Shown: positions 1-5,343 of the stretch, in pieces | Numbering within the stretch: position 1 is the first letter of the stretch | How the letters are laid out: each line of letters begins with the position of its first letter | Assembly: GCA_900556255.1 (NCBI GenBank) | Contig: USNZ01000095.1 | Span: forward strand, 1-5,751 | Length of the DNA: 5,751 nucleotides | Direction of reading: 5' to 3' | From: an uncultured Oscillospiraceae bacterium | GTDB taxonomy: Bacteria > Bacillota > Clostridia > Oscillospirales > Ruminococcaceae | The notes under the pieces: model-generated | What the model was told of the DNA's origin: nothing | The model's input: only the letters and a program-made list of their open reading frames with translations | Database searches by the model: none | Program-made: the position numbers and the translations under genes

Positions 1-16
1 CGTGCCCCGCCCCTAC
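1..16. repeat. Possible edge of a truncated GTAGGG-type palindromic repeat
   Basis: The first bases end in CGCCCCTAC (8-16), an exact 9-base match to the outer end of the right arm of the repeat at 103-209 (bases 200-208). This suggests the window opens inside the right arm of another copy. The left partner would lie outside the window, so it cannot be confirmed. The stretch is short and GC-rich, and chance is a real alternative. Confidence 0.3.
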
Positions 17-36
17 CGCACAGTGTTTTTTTATTG

Positions 37-69
37 CCCCGTAGGGCGGGGTGACCCCACCCTACGGGG
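37..69. repeat. 33-bp near-perfect palindrome bounded by CCCCGTAGGG
   Basis: Bases 37-52 pair with 54-69 around G53, with a single mismatch (C47 opposite A59). As RNA this gives a very stable GC stem with a small UGA loop on the + strand. Both ends present GTAGGG/CCCTAC, the same end motif as the larger element at 103-209, so the two look like relatives. No T-run follows on either strand, so it is not a standard intrinsic terminator. It could still block exonucleases or act as a dispersed REP-like unit. That role is inference. Confidence 0.75.
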
Positions 70-102
70 GATCGTGTGGTTGACGCAATTTGCCCATTCG
101 GT

Positions 103-209
103 TGTAGGGGCGAGCATTGCTCGCCCGCACCCGTTTGCCTTGTAAGAAATCCGCCCCGGAAAACGCGATGCTGCGCCAAGTTGGCGGGCGACCAATGGTC
201 GCCCCTACA
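103..209. repeat. 107-bp inverted-repeat element with a hairpin in each arm (MITE/REP-like)
   Basis: Bases 103-128 are the reverse complement of 184-209 at 24 of 26 positions, with a 55-base spacer (129-183) that has no coding potential I can see. Each arm also contains its own perfect 9-bp hairpin with a one-base centre: 108-126 (GGGCGAGCA/TGCTCGCCC) and 186-204 (GGGCGACCA/TGGTCGCCC). The two positions where the arms disagree (114/198 and 120/192) form one base pair within each local hairpin, flipped between arms. Ends are TGTAGGGG/CCCCTACA. CATTC occurs at 95-99 and 210-214, a weak hint of a target duplication, but three bases separate the left copy from the element. There is no transposase, so any mobility would need one elsewhere. 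The mobile or REP-like nature is inferred. Confidence 0.8.
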
Positions 210-238
210 CATTCCATAGACCAAGAATGTAATTTTTT
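209..238 (+). terminator. Weak candidate hairpin plus T-run
   Basis: ACATTC (209-214) pairs with GAATGT (225-230) across a 10-base loop, followed two bases later by six T (233-238). The stem is short and AT-rich, so it would be a poor terminator on its own. It directly abuts the right end of the inverted-repeat element and precedes the much better terminator at 249-279. It may be accidental. Confidence 0.2.
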
Positions 239-248
239 GACACGCTCA

Positions 249-279
249 CGCAGCCCGCCGGGGCTGTGCTTTTCTTTTT
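249..279 (+). terminator. Rightward intrinsic terminator
   Basis: CGCAGCCC (249-256) pairs with GGGCTGTG (261-268) around a GCCG loop, with one G-U pair, and is followed by TTTTCTTTTT (270-279). The T-tract is only on the + strand, and on the - strand the G-U pair becomes a C-A mismatch, so it works for rightward transcripts. It faces the 3' end of the leftward nucleotidyltransferase gene, whose stop is nine bases away. No rightward gene is visible in 1-248. It therefore ends a transcript that starts left of the window, or an unrecognised short RNA. Confidence 0.7.
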
Positions 280-287
280 GAGGAAAC

Positions 288-1217
288 TCAGAACAACCGA
301 TCCGTCGGGTACAGGCCCTGCGCGCTCATCTGCTGCAGGGCGGCCACCAACTCGGGCTTATCCTCGCGGTAGGTAATACCGTGCCACTTGTCAGTGCTGG
401 TCAAAACGCGGACTTCAGCCTTGCCGTCCTGCAAGGCTGCCGTGACCACGCTGGGCAGGTAATACTCGCATTTCAGCGGGTTTACGGGCAGATTCTCGCG
501 CAGGAACTCGGCAAAGCCGGCCTTGGCCTGCGCCACATAGGCGGGGGTAAAGCCCCACAAATTCATCGACACAACAGAGTTTTCGTCCAGGTCCGTCCAG
601 GTCTCGCCGCCGTCCTCGCTGTAATGGATGCCGCCCGCATAGGGGGCAATGCAGGTGCGCTCGGTCACGCTGGACAGGTTGCCCGCCGCATCGGTGACAC
701 AGACACCGCGGCTGACGCTGCCGTTGGCGCTGACGGTGTTTTTCAGCAAAAAGCCTACCATGCTCCAGGCAAAGCGGTCACCGTCGGCGTGGCTGCACAG
801 GTAGTCATACACCAGTCGGAACCCCTGCGGGCCGTAGTAGTCGTCGGCATTGATGACTGCAAAGGGAGCGTCCCCGATGGCCTCCTCGGCTACCAAAATG
901 GCGTGGGCGGTCCCCCAGGGCTTGACGCGGCCCTCCGGCACGGTGAACCCTGCGGGCAGTTTGTCCAGCTGCTGGTAGGCGTAGCGCACCTCAAACCCGG
1001 CGCGCAGGGCGCGGGCGCCCACAGCCTCCTTAAAAGCCTGCTCGATCTCATGCTTGATGATGAACACCACCGTCTCAAAACCGGCGCGGCGGGCATCGTA
1101 CAGGCTGTAATCGAGGATTGCCTCACCCGAAGGTCCAACCGGGTCAATTTGCTTAAGGCCGCCGTAACGGCTGCCCATGCCGGCTGCCATGACTACCAAA
1201 ATAGGCTTTGTATTCAT
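288..1217 (-). CDS. Sugar-phosphate nucleotidyltransferase-family protein
   Basis: This 309-residue cytoplasmic protein belongs to the NTP_transferase fold, whose members join a nucleoside triphosphate to a sugar phosphate or similar phosphomonoester. Visible motifs are the N-terminal signature AAGMGSRYGGLKQ (residues 11-23), a variant of the usual AGxGTRL...PK nucleotide loop; KPWGTAHA (99-106), the segment that contacts the base and sugar in relatives; and NADDYYG (123-129), with the metal-binding Asp. The C-terminal part (to 309) has the W-H-G-I-T-Y (278-283) and REDK (284-287) segment that I recall from the Firmicutes members of this family. The natural substrate of this subfamily is not established to my knowledge. 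It is not a classical RmlA, GalU or GlmU, so I give no symbol. The start is supported by AGGGAG seven bases upstream. It is transcribed alone, away from the patatin gene. No leftward intrinsic terminator follows; the GC palindromes at 186-204 and beyond may protect the 3' end. Confidence 0.9.
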   Translation of the reverse strand: MNTKPILVVMAAGMGSRYGGLKQIDPVGPSGEAILDYSLYDARRAGFETVVFIIKHEIEQAFKEAVGARALRAGFEVRYAYQQLDKLPAGFTVPEGRVKPWGTAHAILVAEEAIGDAPFAVINADDYYGPQGFRLVYDYLCSHADGDRFAWSMVGFLLKNTVSANGSVSRGVCVTDAAGNLSSVTERTCIAPYAGGIHYSEDGGETWTDLDENSVVSMNLWGFTPAYVAQAKAGFAEFLRENLPVNPLKCEYYLPSVVTAALQDGKAEVRVLTSTDKWHGITYREDKPELVAALQQMSAQGLYPTDRLF

Positions 1218-1224
1218 GATGATT

Positions 1225-1230
1225 CTCCCT
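1225..1230 (-). promoter_or_regulatory. Ribosome binding site of the nucleotidyltransferase
   Basis: On the - strand the bases read AGGGAG, seven bases before the ATG at 1217-1215. This fixes the start codon. Confidence 0.75.
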
Positions 1231-1252
1231 CATACAATGATATGGTCGCACC

Positions 1253-1282
1253 GCACAGTTTCCGGCTTCCCGCAGACTGTGC
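1253..1282. promoter_or_regulatory. Inverted repeat in the leader of the nucleotidyltransferase gene
   Basis: GCACAGT (1253-1259) and ACTGTGC (1276-1282) form a perfect 7-bp dyad with a 16-base spacer. If the leftward promoter at 1294-1322 is right, transcription starts near 1287, so the dyad lies at the very 5' end of a leader of about 70 bases. It could be an operator just downstream of the start point or a 5' stabilising hairpin. No T-run or anti-terminator partner is evident, so a known riboswitch class is not supported. Confidence 0.45.
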
Positions 1283-1293
1283 AATATGATTTT

Positions 1294-1322
1294 ACTATAC
1301 TACTTTTTCAAATTCCTTGCAA
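1294..1322 (-). promoter_or_regulatory. Sigma-A-type promoter for the nucleotidyltransferase gene
   Basis: Read on the - strand, TTGCAA (1322-1317) serves as -35 and TATAGT (1299-1294) as -10, with an ideal 17-base spacer. The predicted start is near 1287, giving a leader of about 70 bases. The surrounding 1285-1370 stretch is much more AT-rich than the flanking genes, as expected of a promoter region. Confidence 0.6.
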
Positions 1323-1360
1323 GTACCCGGCAAAATACTGTGGTATGTCCCGCATAAATA

Positions 1361-1369
1361 TGCTATAAT
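1361..1369 (+). promoter_or_regulatory. Extended -10 promoter for the patatin gene
   Basis: TGC followed directly by a perfect TATAAT (1364-1369) forms an extended -10 element. The best -35 candidate (GTGGTA, 1340-1345, spacer 18) matches only three of six consensus bases, which an extended -10 tolerates. Transcription would begin near 1376, leaving only about 20 bases before the ATG. It probably drives the patatin and enzyme-I-like genes. Confidence 0.65.
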
Positions 1370-1382
1370 GTCTGTGTATACC

Positions 1383-1388
1383 AGGAGG
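1383..1388 (+). promoter_or_regulatory. Ribosome binding site of the patatin gene
   Basis: Full-consensus AGGAGG, seven bases before the ATG at 1396. Together with the TATAAT box it decides the start. Confidence 0.85.
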
Positions 1389-1395
1389 TAAGCCA

Positions 1396-2589
1396 ATGAA
1401 AGAGAATTCTGCTCCCGTCCGCGCGCTGGTGCTGGCCGGCGGCGGTGCCAAAGGAAGCTACCATGTGGGCGTCTACCGCGCTTTGCAGCAACTGGGTTGG
1501 ACGCCGGATATCATTACCGGGGCCAGCGTCGGCGCACTGAACGGCCTTTTGTTCACGATGGGCAAGGTGCAGGAGGCCGAGGACATCTGGCGCAGCATGG
1601 AGCTGCACGATGTGCTGGAGCTGCCCACCACCACCGAAAAGGAAGCCCTGTACAACTTTTTTATGGATGTGGTGCGCAGCGGCGGCCTGAACGTCGAACC
1701 GCTGGGCGAAACCATCGACCGCTATATTGACGAGGACGCGGCGCGGCACTCCCCCATTCGGTTTGGTCTGGTCATGACCGAGCTGGGCACGATGCGCAGC
1801 ATCCGCTGCCCCATTGACGAGATCCCCGACGGCAAGCTGAAGGACTACCTGCTGGCGTCCAGCGCGTGTTTTCCCGCACTGCGCCCGCGTGAGATCGACG
1901 GCGTCAAATATATCGACGGCGGCTGGCGCGACAACATGCCGCTGGATCTGGCCAAGGACATGGGCGCCGAGGAGCTTCTGGGCGTAGACATTGACGGCGT
2001 GGGCATTATCCGCCCCAACACGACCGGCCTGCCCACAAAAATCATACGCAGCCACTGGAACCTTGGCCCCACGCTGGATTTTGACCCCGCGCGGGCCGAG
2101 CGCAACATTGCCTTGGGCTATTTTGACACCATGCGCCTGTTTGGCCGATACGGCGGCACGGCTTACGCCATTATGCCCGACACCGACGGATTTTTGGCCC
2201 GCTTTGCCGACCGCTACCAGCGCTTCCTGGCCGACGTCTGCGCCCGCGCACCGGAGTTTTCTCTGTTTGAAAAAACCGCCCGTCAGCGCATGAACTACCC
2301 TGCCCCCTACGCGCCCAACCCCAGTGCCCCCACCCGCGGCGCACTGGCCCCGCTGGAACTGGCCGCCGAGCGCGTGGGTGTGCCCGCCGACCTGCCCTAC
2401 ACCCCCAAGCTGTTGGCCGCCACCTTTATGGGCAGCTTTGACAAGGACCCCGCCGACCGTTTTGCCGACCTGTGGGACGGCAAGGAACGCACCGAGACTG
2501 TGGCCGAACGCGCCATCGCCGCGGCTGTGCCGGAGGAATTTGTCACCGCACTGGTCAGCCACACGCTGGCCAACCTTTCGTTTTTGTAA
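1396..2589 (+). CDS. Patatin-like phospholipase (serine lipid acyl hydrolase)
   Basis: Patatin-family enzymes cleave acyl chains from phospholipids or other esters with a Ser-Asp dyad. All the signatures are present. The oxyanion-hole loop GGGAKG is at residues 15-20, the nucleophile elbow GASVG at 42-46 gives Ser44, and the DGG motif has the catalytic Asp at 174 (IDGGWRDNMP region). I see no signal peptide or membrane segment: the N-terminus enters the first strand directly (VRALVLAGGG), so the enzyme should be cytoplasmic or peripherally bound to the inner membrane face. At 397 residues it is longer than compact bacterial patatins such as RssA (about 300). The extra part, roughly residues 295-397, begins with a Pro/Ala-rich linker and then looks mostly helical; I do not recognise a domain there. 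The enzyme-I-like gene follows after 21 bases with no terminator between, which implies co-transcription. The physiological substrate cannot be told from sequence. Confidence 0.93.
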   Translation: MKENSAPVRALVLAGGGAKGSYHVGVYRALQQLGWTPDIITGASVGALNGLLFTMGKVQEAEDIWRSMELHDVLELPTTTEKEALYNFFMDVVRSGGLNVEPLGETIDRYIDEDAARHSPIRFGLVMTELGTMRSIRCPIDEIPDGKLKDYLLASSACFPALRPREIDGVKYIDGGWRDNMPLDLAKDMGAEELLGVDIDGVGIIRPNTTGLPTKIIRSHWNLGPTLDFDPARAERNIALGYFDTMRLFGRYGGTAYAIMPDTDGFLARFADRYQRFLADVCARAPEFSLFEKTARQRMNYPAPYAPNPSAPTRGALAPLELAAERVGVPADLPYTPKLLAATFMGSFDKDPADRFADLWDGKERTETVAERAIAAAVPEEFVTALVSHTLANLSFL

Positions 2590-2596
2590 CCGCCGC

Positions 2597-2603
2597 AAGG
2601 AGG
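2597..2603 (+). promoter_or_regulatory. Ribosome binding site of the enzyme-I-like gene
   Basis: AAGGAGG lies seven bases before the ATG at 2611, within the 21-base gap after the patatin stop codon. It supports this start and operon expression with independent translation initiation. Confidence 0.85.
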
Positions 2604-2610
2604 GAAATTT

Positions 2611-4170
2611 ATGTATACATTTTCCGGTGTATCGGCGTCTCCGGGTCTGGTGCTCGGCCCGGTTGAGATGATCGACCACGGCACGACCGGGCTGCACCGC
2701 ATTGTGTGCGACCCGTTTCGCGAGCGCGCCCTGTACGATGTGGCCGTGGTGCTGGCCAAGGATGAGCTGCGCCGTTTGAGCCAGCGCGCCAAAGGGCCGG
2801 ACGCAGACATTCTGCTGTTTCAAATTGCCCTGCTGGAAGATGAATCCTTCACCAACGAGATCGGCGACTACATTGCCGCCGGGGCCGGCGGGGCTGCCGC
2901 CGTTGAGCGTGCCGAGCAGATTTTTGCCAAGCGCCTGCGCGATGTGGACGATGAGTACATCCGCGAGCGCAGCGTCGACGTCTGCGACGTCTGCCAGCGC
3001 GTGGTGGATATTCTGGACGGCCGCCCGCGCCGCCGCCTGCACCTGACCCGCCCCAGCATTTTGGTGGCGGATCGGTTTTTCCCCAGCGATTTGTTCAGCA
3101 TTGACCGCCGCATGGTGCTGGGGCTTGCCAGCGACAAGGACAGCACCGTCAGCCATGCTGCCATCATGGCGCGCGGTTTGGGGATCCCGTCGGTCGTACA
3201 GCTGGGCGACGGCACGGCCGCGCTGGCCGTAGGGCACCGCGCCATTCTGGACGCCGACGGCAGTGTCGGCCGTTTGGTCATTGAGCCGGACGGTTTTCAG
3301 GTGGCACAGACCGACTGCAAAATTGCCGTGCGCCGCCTGCATGGCCGCACGCCGGACCCCGTGGCCGCCCTGCCCTGCCTGACCAAAAACGGCACAGCGT
3401 TTCGGCTGTTGATTTCGGACAACATCTCCCCCAACGCCAGCTGCGACCCGCTTATGCCGCAGGGCGCGGCGGGCATCGGTATCCTGCGCACCGAATCCAC
3501 GATTTTGAACGGCAGCTCGGAGGAACAGCAGCTGGACTTGCTGCTCACCCGTCTGCGCTCTGCCGACGGTGCCATACTGGCCGTGCGCACCTGCAACCCC
3601 GCCGCCGATGACGATGCTCCCTGGAGCGTCGAGGTACAGCAGCGCCTGGACGGCGGGCGCGTATCCCGCCCCCAGATCCGCGCCCTGCTGCGCGCCGCCG
3701 GGGAAGGAGATCTGCGCATCATGTTCCCCCGCCTGGACGGTGTCGCCGCCTGGGACGATTGCTGCCGCGAGGTCGCCGCCTGCCGTGCCCAACTCAAGGC
3801 CGAAGGCATAGAGACCATCGTGCCGCCCATGGGCTGCATCATCGACCGCCCCTCCGCCGCTGTCATGGCCGCTGATTTGATCGACCACGGCGCCCAGCTG
3901 CTGGCCATTGATATCGAGGACCTGACCCGCTACACACTGGGCTTGAAGGACGCCGCCGAGGCTGCTCCACGCATTGCCGAACCCGCCGTGCAGCGGCTTG
4001 TCCGCAGCGTCCTGCAAACAGCCATTGCCCACAGCGTCACCGTCTACCTGTGCGGCATCACCGTTGAGAACTACCCCCAGCTGACCGCCTATCTGTCACT
4101 GGGCATACATAATTTCTGCGTCGAGCCTGCCGCCCTGCTGCCGCTGAAAAAGCTGCTGCTGGAACAGTGA
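2611..4170 (+). CDS. Divergent PTS enzyme I-like (PEP-utilising) protein
   Basis: The whole length aligns by eye with PTS enzyme I, which autophosphorylates from phosphoenolpyruvate (PEP) and passes the phosphate to HPr. Order: N-terminal SASPG start (9-12); helical HPr-binding region, including LLED (74-77) and DDEYIRER (113-120); phosphohistidine domain with SHAAIMAR, placing the acceptor at His182 (E. coli His189); then the PEP-binding barrel. In the barrel, Arg293 (RTE), Arg326 and Cys481 match E. coli Arg296, Arg332 and Cys502. But Glu431 becomes Asp412, Asn454 becomes Glu436 and Arg465 becomes Asp447. The segment around Arg358 (NPFLGWR in E. coli) is not recognisable, and the Arg326-to-Asp412 distance is 13 residues shorter than its counterpart. 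The HPr-region His76 is replaced by Gln71. At 519 residues it is shorter than typical enzyme I (about 570). No HPr or sugar permease gene is nearby. I infer a paralogue with altered or lost PEP chemistry, not the housekeeping PtsI; the symbol is left blank for that reason. It is encoded just after the patatin gene. Confidence 0.85.
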   Translation: MYTFSGVSASPGLVLGPVEMIDHGTTGLHRIVCDPFRERALYDVAVVLAKDELRRLSQRAKGPDADILLFQIALLEDESFTNEIGDYIAAGAGGAAAVERAEQIFAKRLRDVDDEYIRERSVDVCDVCQRVVDILDGRPRRRLHLTRPSILVADRFFPSDLFSIDRRMVLGLASDKDSTVSHAAIMARGLGIPSVVQLGDGTAALAVGHRAILDADGSVGRLVIEPDGFQVAQTDCKIAVRRLHGRTPDPVAALPCLTKNGTAFRLLISDNISPNASCDPLMPQGAAGIGILRTESTILNGSSEEQQLDLLLTRLRSADGAILAVRTCNPAADDDAPWSVEVQQRLDGGRVSRPQIRALLRAAGEGDLRIMFPRLDGVAAWDDCCREVAACRAQLKAEGIETIVPPMGCIIDRPSAAVMAADLIDHGAQLLAIDIEDLTRYTLGLKDAAEAAPRIAEPAVQRLVRSVLQTAIAHSVTVYLCGITVENYPQLTAYLSLGIHNFCVEPAALLPLKKLLLEQ

Positions 4171-4230
4171 CGTGCTCTGCGCACAAGCCGATGGGAACAT
4201 ATCTCCAAAAACGGCAGAAAGGGAAATTTC
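4171..4230 (+). promoter_or_regulatory. Short intergenic gap with ribosome binding site of the aminotransferase
   Basis: The 60-base gap holds a purine-rich site (AGAAAGGGA, 4216-4224) whose GGG ends seven bases before the ATG at 4231. It is a weaker site than those of the two preceding genes. I see no convincing intrinsic terminator and no clear -35/-10 pair, so I cannot say whether the aminotransferase is read from the patatin promoter or its own. Base composition drops from very GC-rich to moderate at this point. Confidence 0.5.
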
Positions 4231-5343
4231 ATGAATGTGCCTTTTGTAAGTTTTAAGCCCATGGAACAGGAGCTTCAGGGCGAATTGTCTGCCTCCTTCC
4301 AACGGGTTTTTTCCAACAGTTGGTATATCGAGGGTAAGGAGGACGCAGCTTTTGAACGGGCTTTTGCCGATTTCTGCCGGGTAAAGCACTGTATCGGAAC
4401 CGGCAACGGCCTGGATGCACTGATGCTTGCCTTAAAGGCACTGGGCATCGGCCCCGGCGACGAGGTGCTTGTGCCGTCCAACACGTTTATTGCCACCGCC
4501 TTAGCCGTCACCTACACCGGGGCCACCCCTGTTTTTACAGAGCCGGACATCCGCACTTTTAATCTGGACCCGCAGAACATCGAGGGCAAAATCACGGCCC
4601 GAACCAAGGCCATTATGCCCGTACATCTGTACGGACAACCCTGTGACATGGATCTCATCCTGAAACTGGCGGAAAAATATCACCTCTATGTTGTCGAGGA
4701 CTGCGCCCAGGCGCACGGCGCGACCTACAAGGGGCGGCGCGTCGGCAGCTTTGGCGATGCCGCCGGGTTCAGCTTTTATCCGGGAAAAAACCTGGGTGCC
4801 TTGGGCGATGCCGGTGCCGCCGTTACCAACAATGATGCGTTAGCGCAAAAAATCCGAGCCTTAGGCAATTACGGCTCGGACTATAAGTATCATCATATCT
4901 ATCAGGGCTGCAACTCCCGCCTGGACGAGATGCAGGCTGCGTTTCTGGCTGCAAAGCTGCCGCAGCTCGACCGAATGAACGCAGACCGCCGCCGTATTGC
5001 CCGGATGTATCTGGACGGCATCCGCAACCCGGAAGTCATCCTGCCCTATGTGATGGCGGATGTTGAACCGGTTTGGCACATTTTTGCCGTTCGCTGCCGC
5101 CATCGCGACGCGTTGGAGAAATACCTGAACGAACAAGGCATCGGCACAAACAAGCACTATCCCATTCCGATGCATCTGCAAAAATGCTACGCCGATTTGG
5201 GCATCCCGCAGGGTGCGCTGCCTGTTGCCGAGGAGATCAGCGCCACCGAGTTAAGCCTTCCGATGTTCTACGGCATGACCGACGCCGAGGTACGCTATGT
5301 AATCGACGCTGTGAATACATTTGAGGTTGCCTTATGCGATTGA
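4231..5343 (+). CDS. DegT/DnrJ/EryC1/StrS-family sugar-nucleotide aminotransferase
   Basis: This 370-residue protein has the usual length and layout of PLP-dependent aminotransferases that convert a keto-sugar nucleotide to an amino-sugar nucleotide, normally with glutamate as amino donor. Key parts: phosphate-binding GNGLDAL (58-64); EDCAQAHGA with the PLP-ring Asp157 and Gln160; the Schiff-base lysine Lys186 in [11 protein letters not shown]; and the dimer/substrate loop NSRLDEMQ (228-235). The [14 protein letters not shown] block and the NYGS...KY segment resemble FdtB/QdtB-type enzymes, which make 3-amino-3,6-dideoxyhexoses on dTDP. That assignment is by motif resemblance only, and other hexose or pentose substrates remain possible. 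Those enzymes usually work with RmlA/RmlB, a 3,4-ketoisomerase and an acyltransferase. Only a candidate acyltransferase is seen here, overlapping this gene's end by 10 bases. The product probably feeds a surface glycan. GC content is visibly lower than in the two preceding genes, which fits a variable glycan locus. Confidence 0.92.
   Translation: MNVPFVSFKPMEQELQGELSASFQRVFSNSWYIEGKEDAAFERAFADFCRVKHCIGTGNGLDALMLALKALGIGPGDEVLVPSNTFIATALAVTYTGATPVFTEPDIRTFNLDPQNIEGKITARTKAIMPVHLYGQPCDMDLILKLAEKYHLYVVEDCAQAHGATYKGRRVGSFGDAAGFSFYPGKNLGALGDAGAAVTNNDALAQKIRALGNYGSDYKYHHIYQGCNSRLDEMQAAFLAAKLPQLDRMNADRRRIARMYLDGIRNPEVILPYVMADVEPVWHIFAVRCRHRDALEKYLNEQGIGTNKHYPIPMHLQKCYADLGIPQGALPVAEEISATELSLPMFYGMTDAEVRYVIDAVNTFEVALCD
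5323..5326 (+). promoter_or_regulatory. Ribosome binding site of the GNAT gene, inside the aminotransferase gene
   Basis: GAGG lies seven bases before the ATG at 5334 and within the last codons of the aminotransferase gene. It supports a 10-base overlapping start and coupled translation. Confidence 0.6.

Noticed and set aside
26..36. T-run at 26-32 as the tail of an intrinsic terminator
   Set aside because: No adequate stem is visible just before it (only CAC-A-GTG). A stem starting left of the window cannot be assessed.
103..209. CRISPR array
   Set aside because: There are only two arms in inverted orientation, with no direct repeats at regular spacing and no cas genes.
95..214. CATTC direct repeats (95-99 and 210-214) as a target-site duplication of the repeat element
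   Set aside because: The left copy is three bases away from the inverted-repeat end while the right copy abuts it, and a 5-base match is easily due to chance. Kept only as a hint.
288..1217. Calling the nucleotidyltransferase RmlA and joining it to the amino-sugar genes
   Set aside because: Its signature (GMGSRYGGLKQ) and C-terminal region differ from RmlA, it lies on the opposite strand, and two unrelated genes separate it from the aminotransferase.
1253..1282. A riboswitch or T-box in the nucleotidyltransferase leader
   Set aside because: The leader is only about 70 bases with one simple stem and no terminator/anti-terminator pair or conserved riboswitch core.
381..1289. A 302-codon open frame on the + strand opposite the nucleotidyltransferase gene
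   Set aside because: It is the complement of a gene with clear NTP_transferase motifs, and its translation has the same Gly/Ala/His/Gln-rich antisense character. It also runs across the - strand promoter and ribosome binding site.
1335..1346. ATAC-TGTG-GTAT mini-dyad overlapping the patatin -35 region as an operator
   Set aside because: Four-base arms are too short to separate from chance.
1363..4032. A very long (889-codon) open frame on the - strand opposite the patatin and enzyme-I-like genes
   Set aside because: It spans two genes with clear motifs and good ribosome binding sites. Its translation is low-complexity (Gly/Ala/Val/His/Gln-rich) and matches no family I know. Long antisense frames are expected opposite GC-rich codons with G/C third positions.
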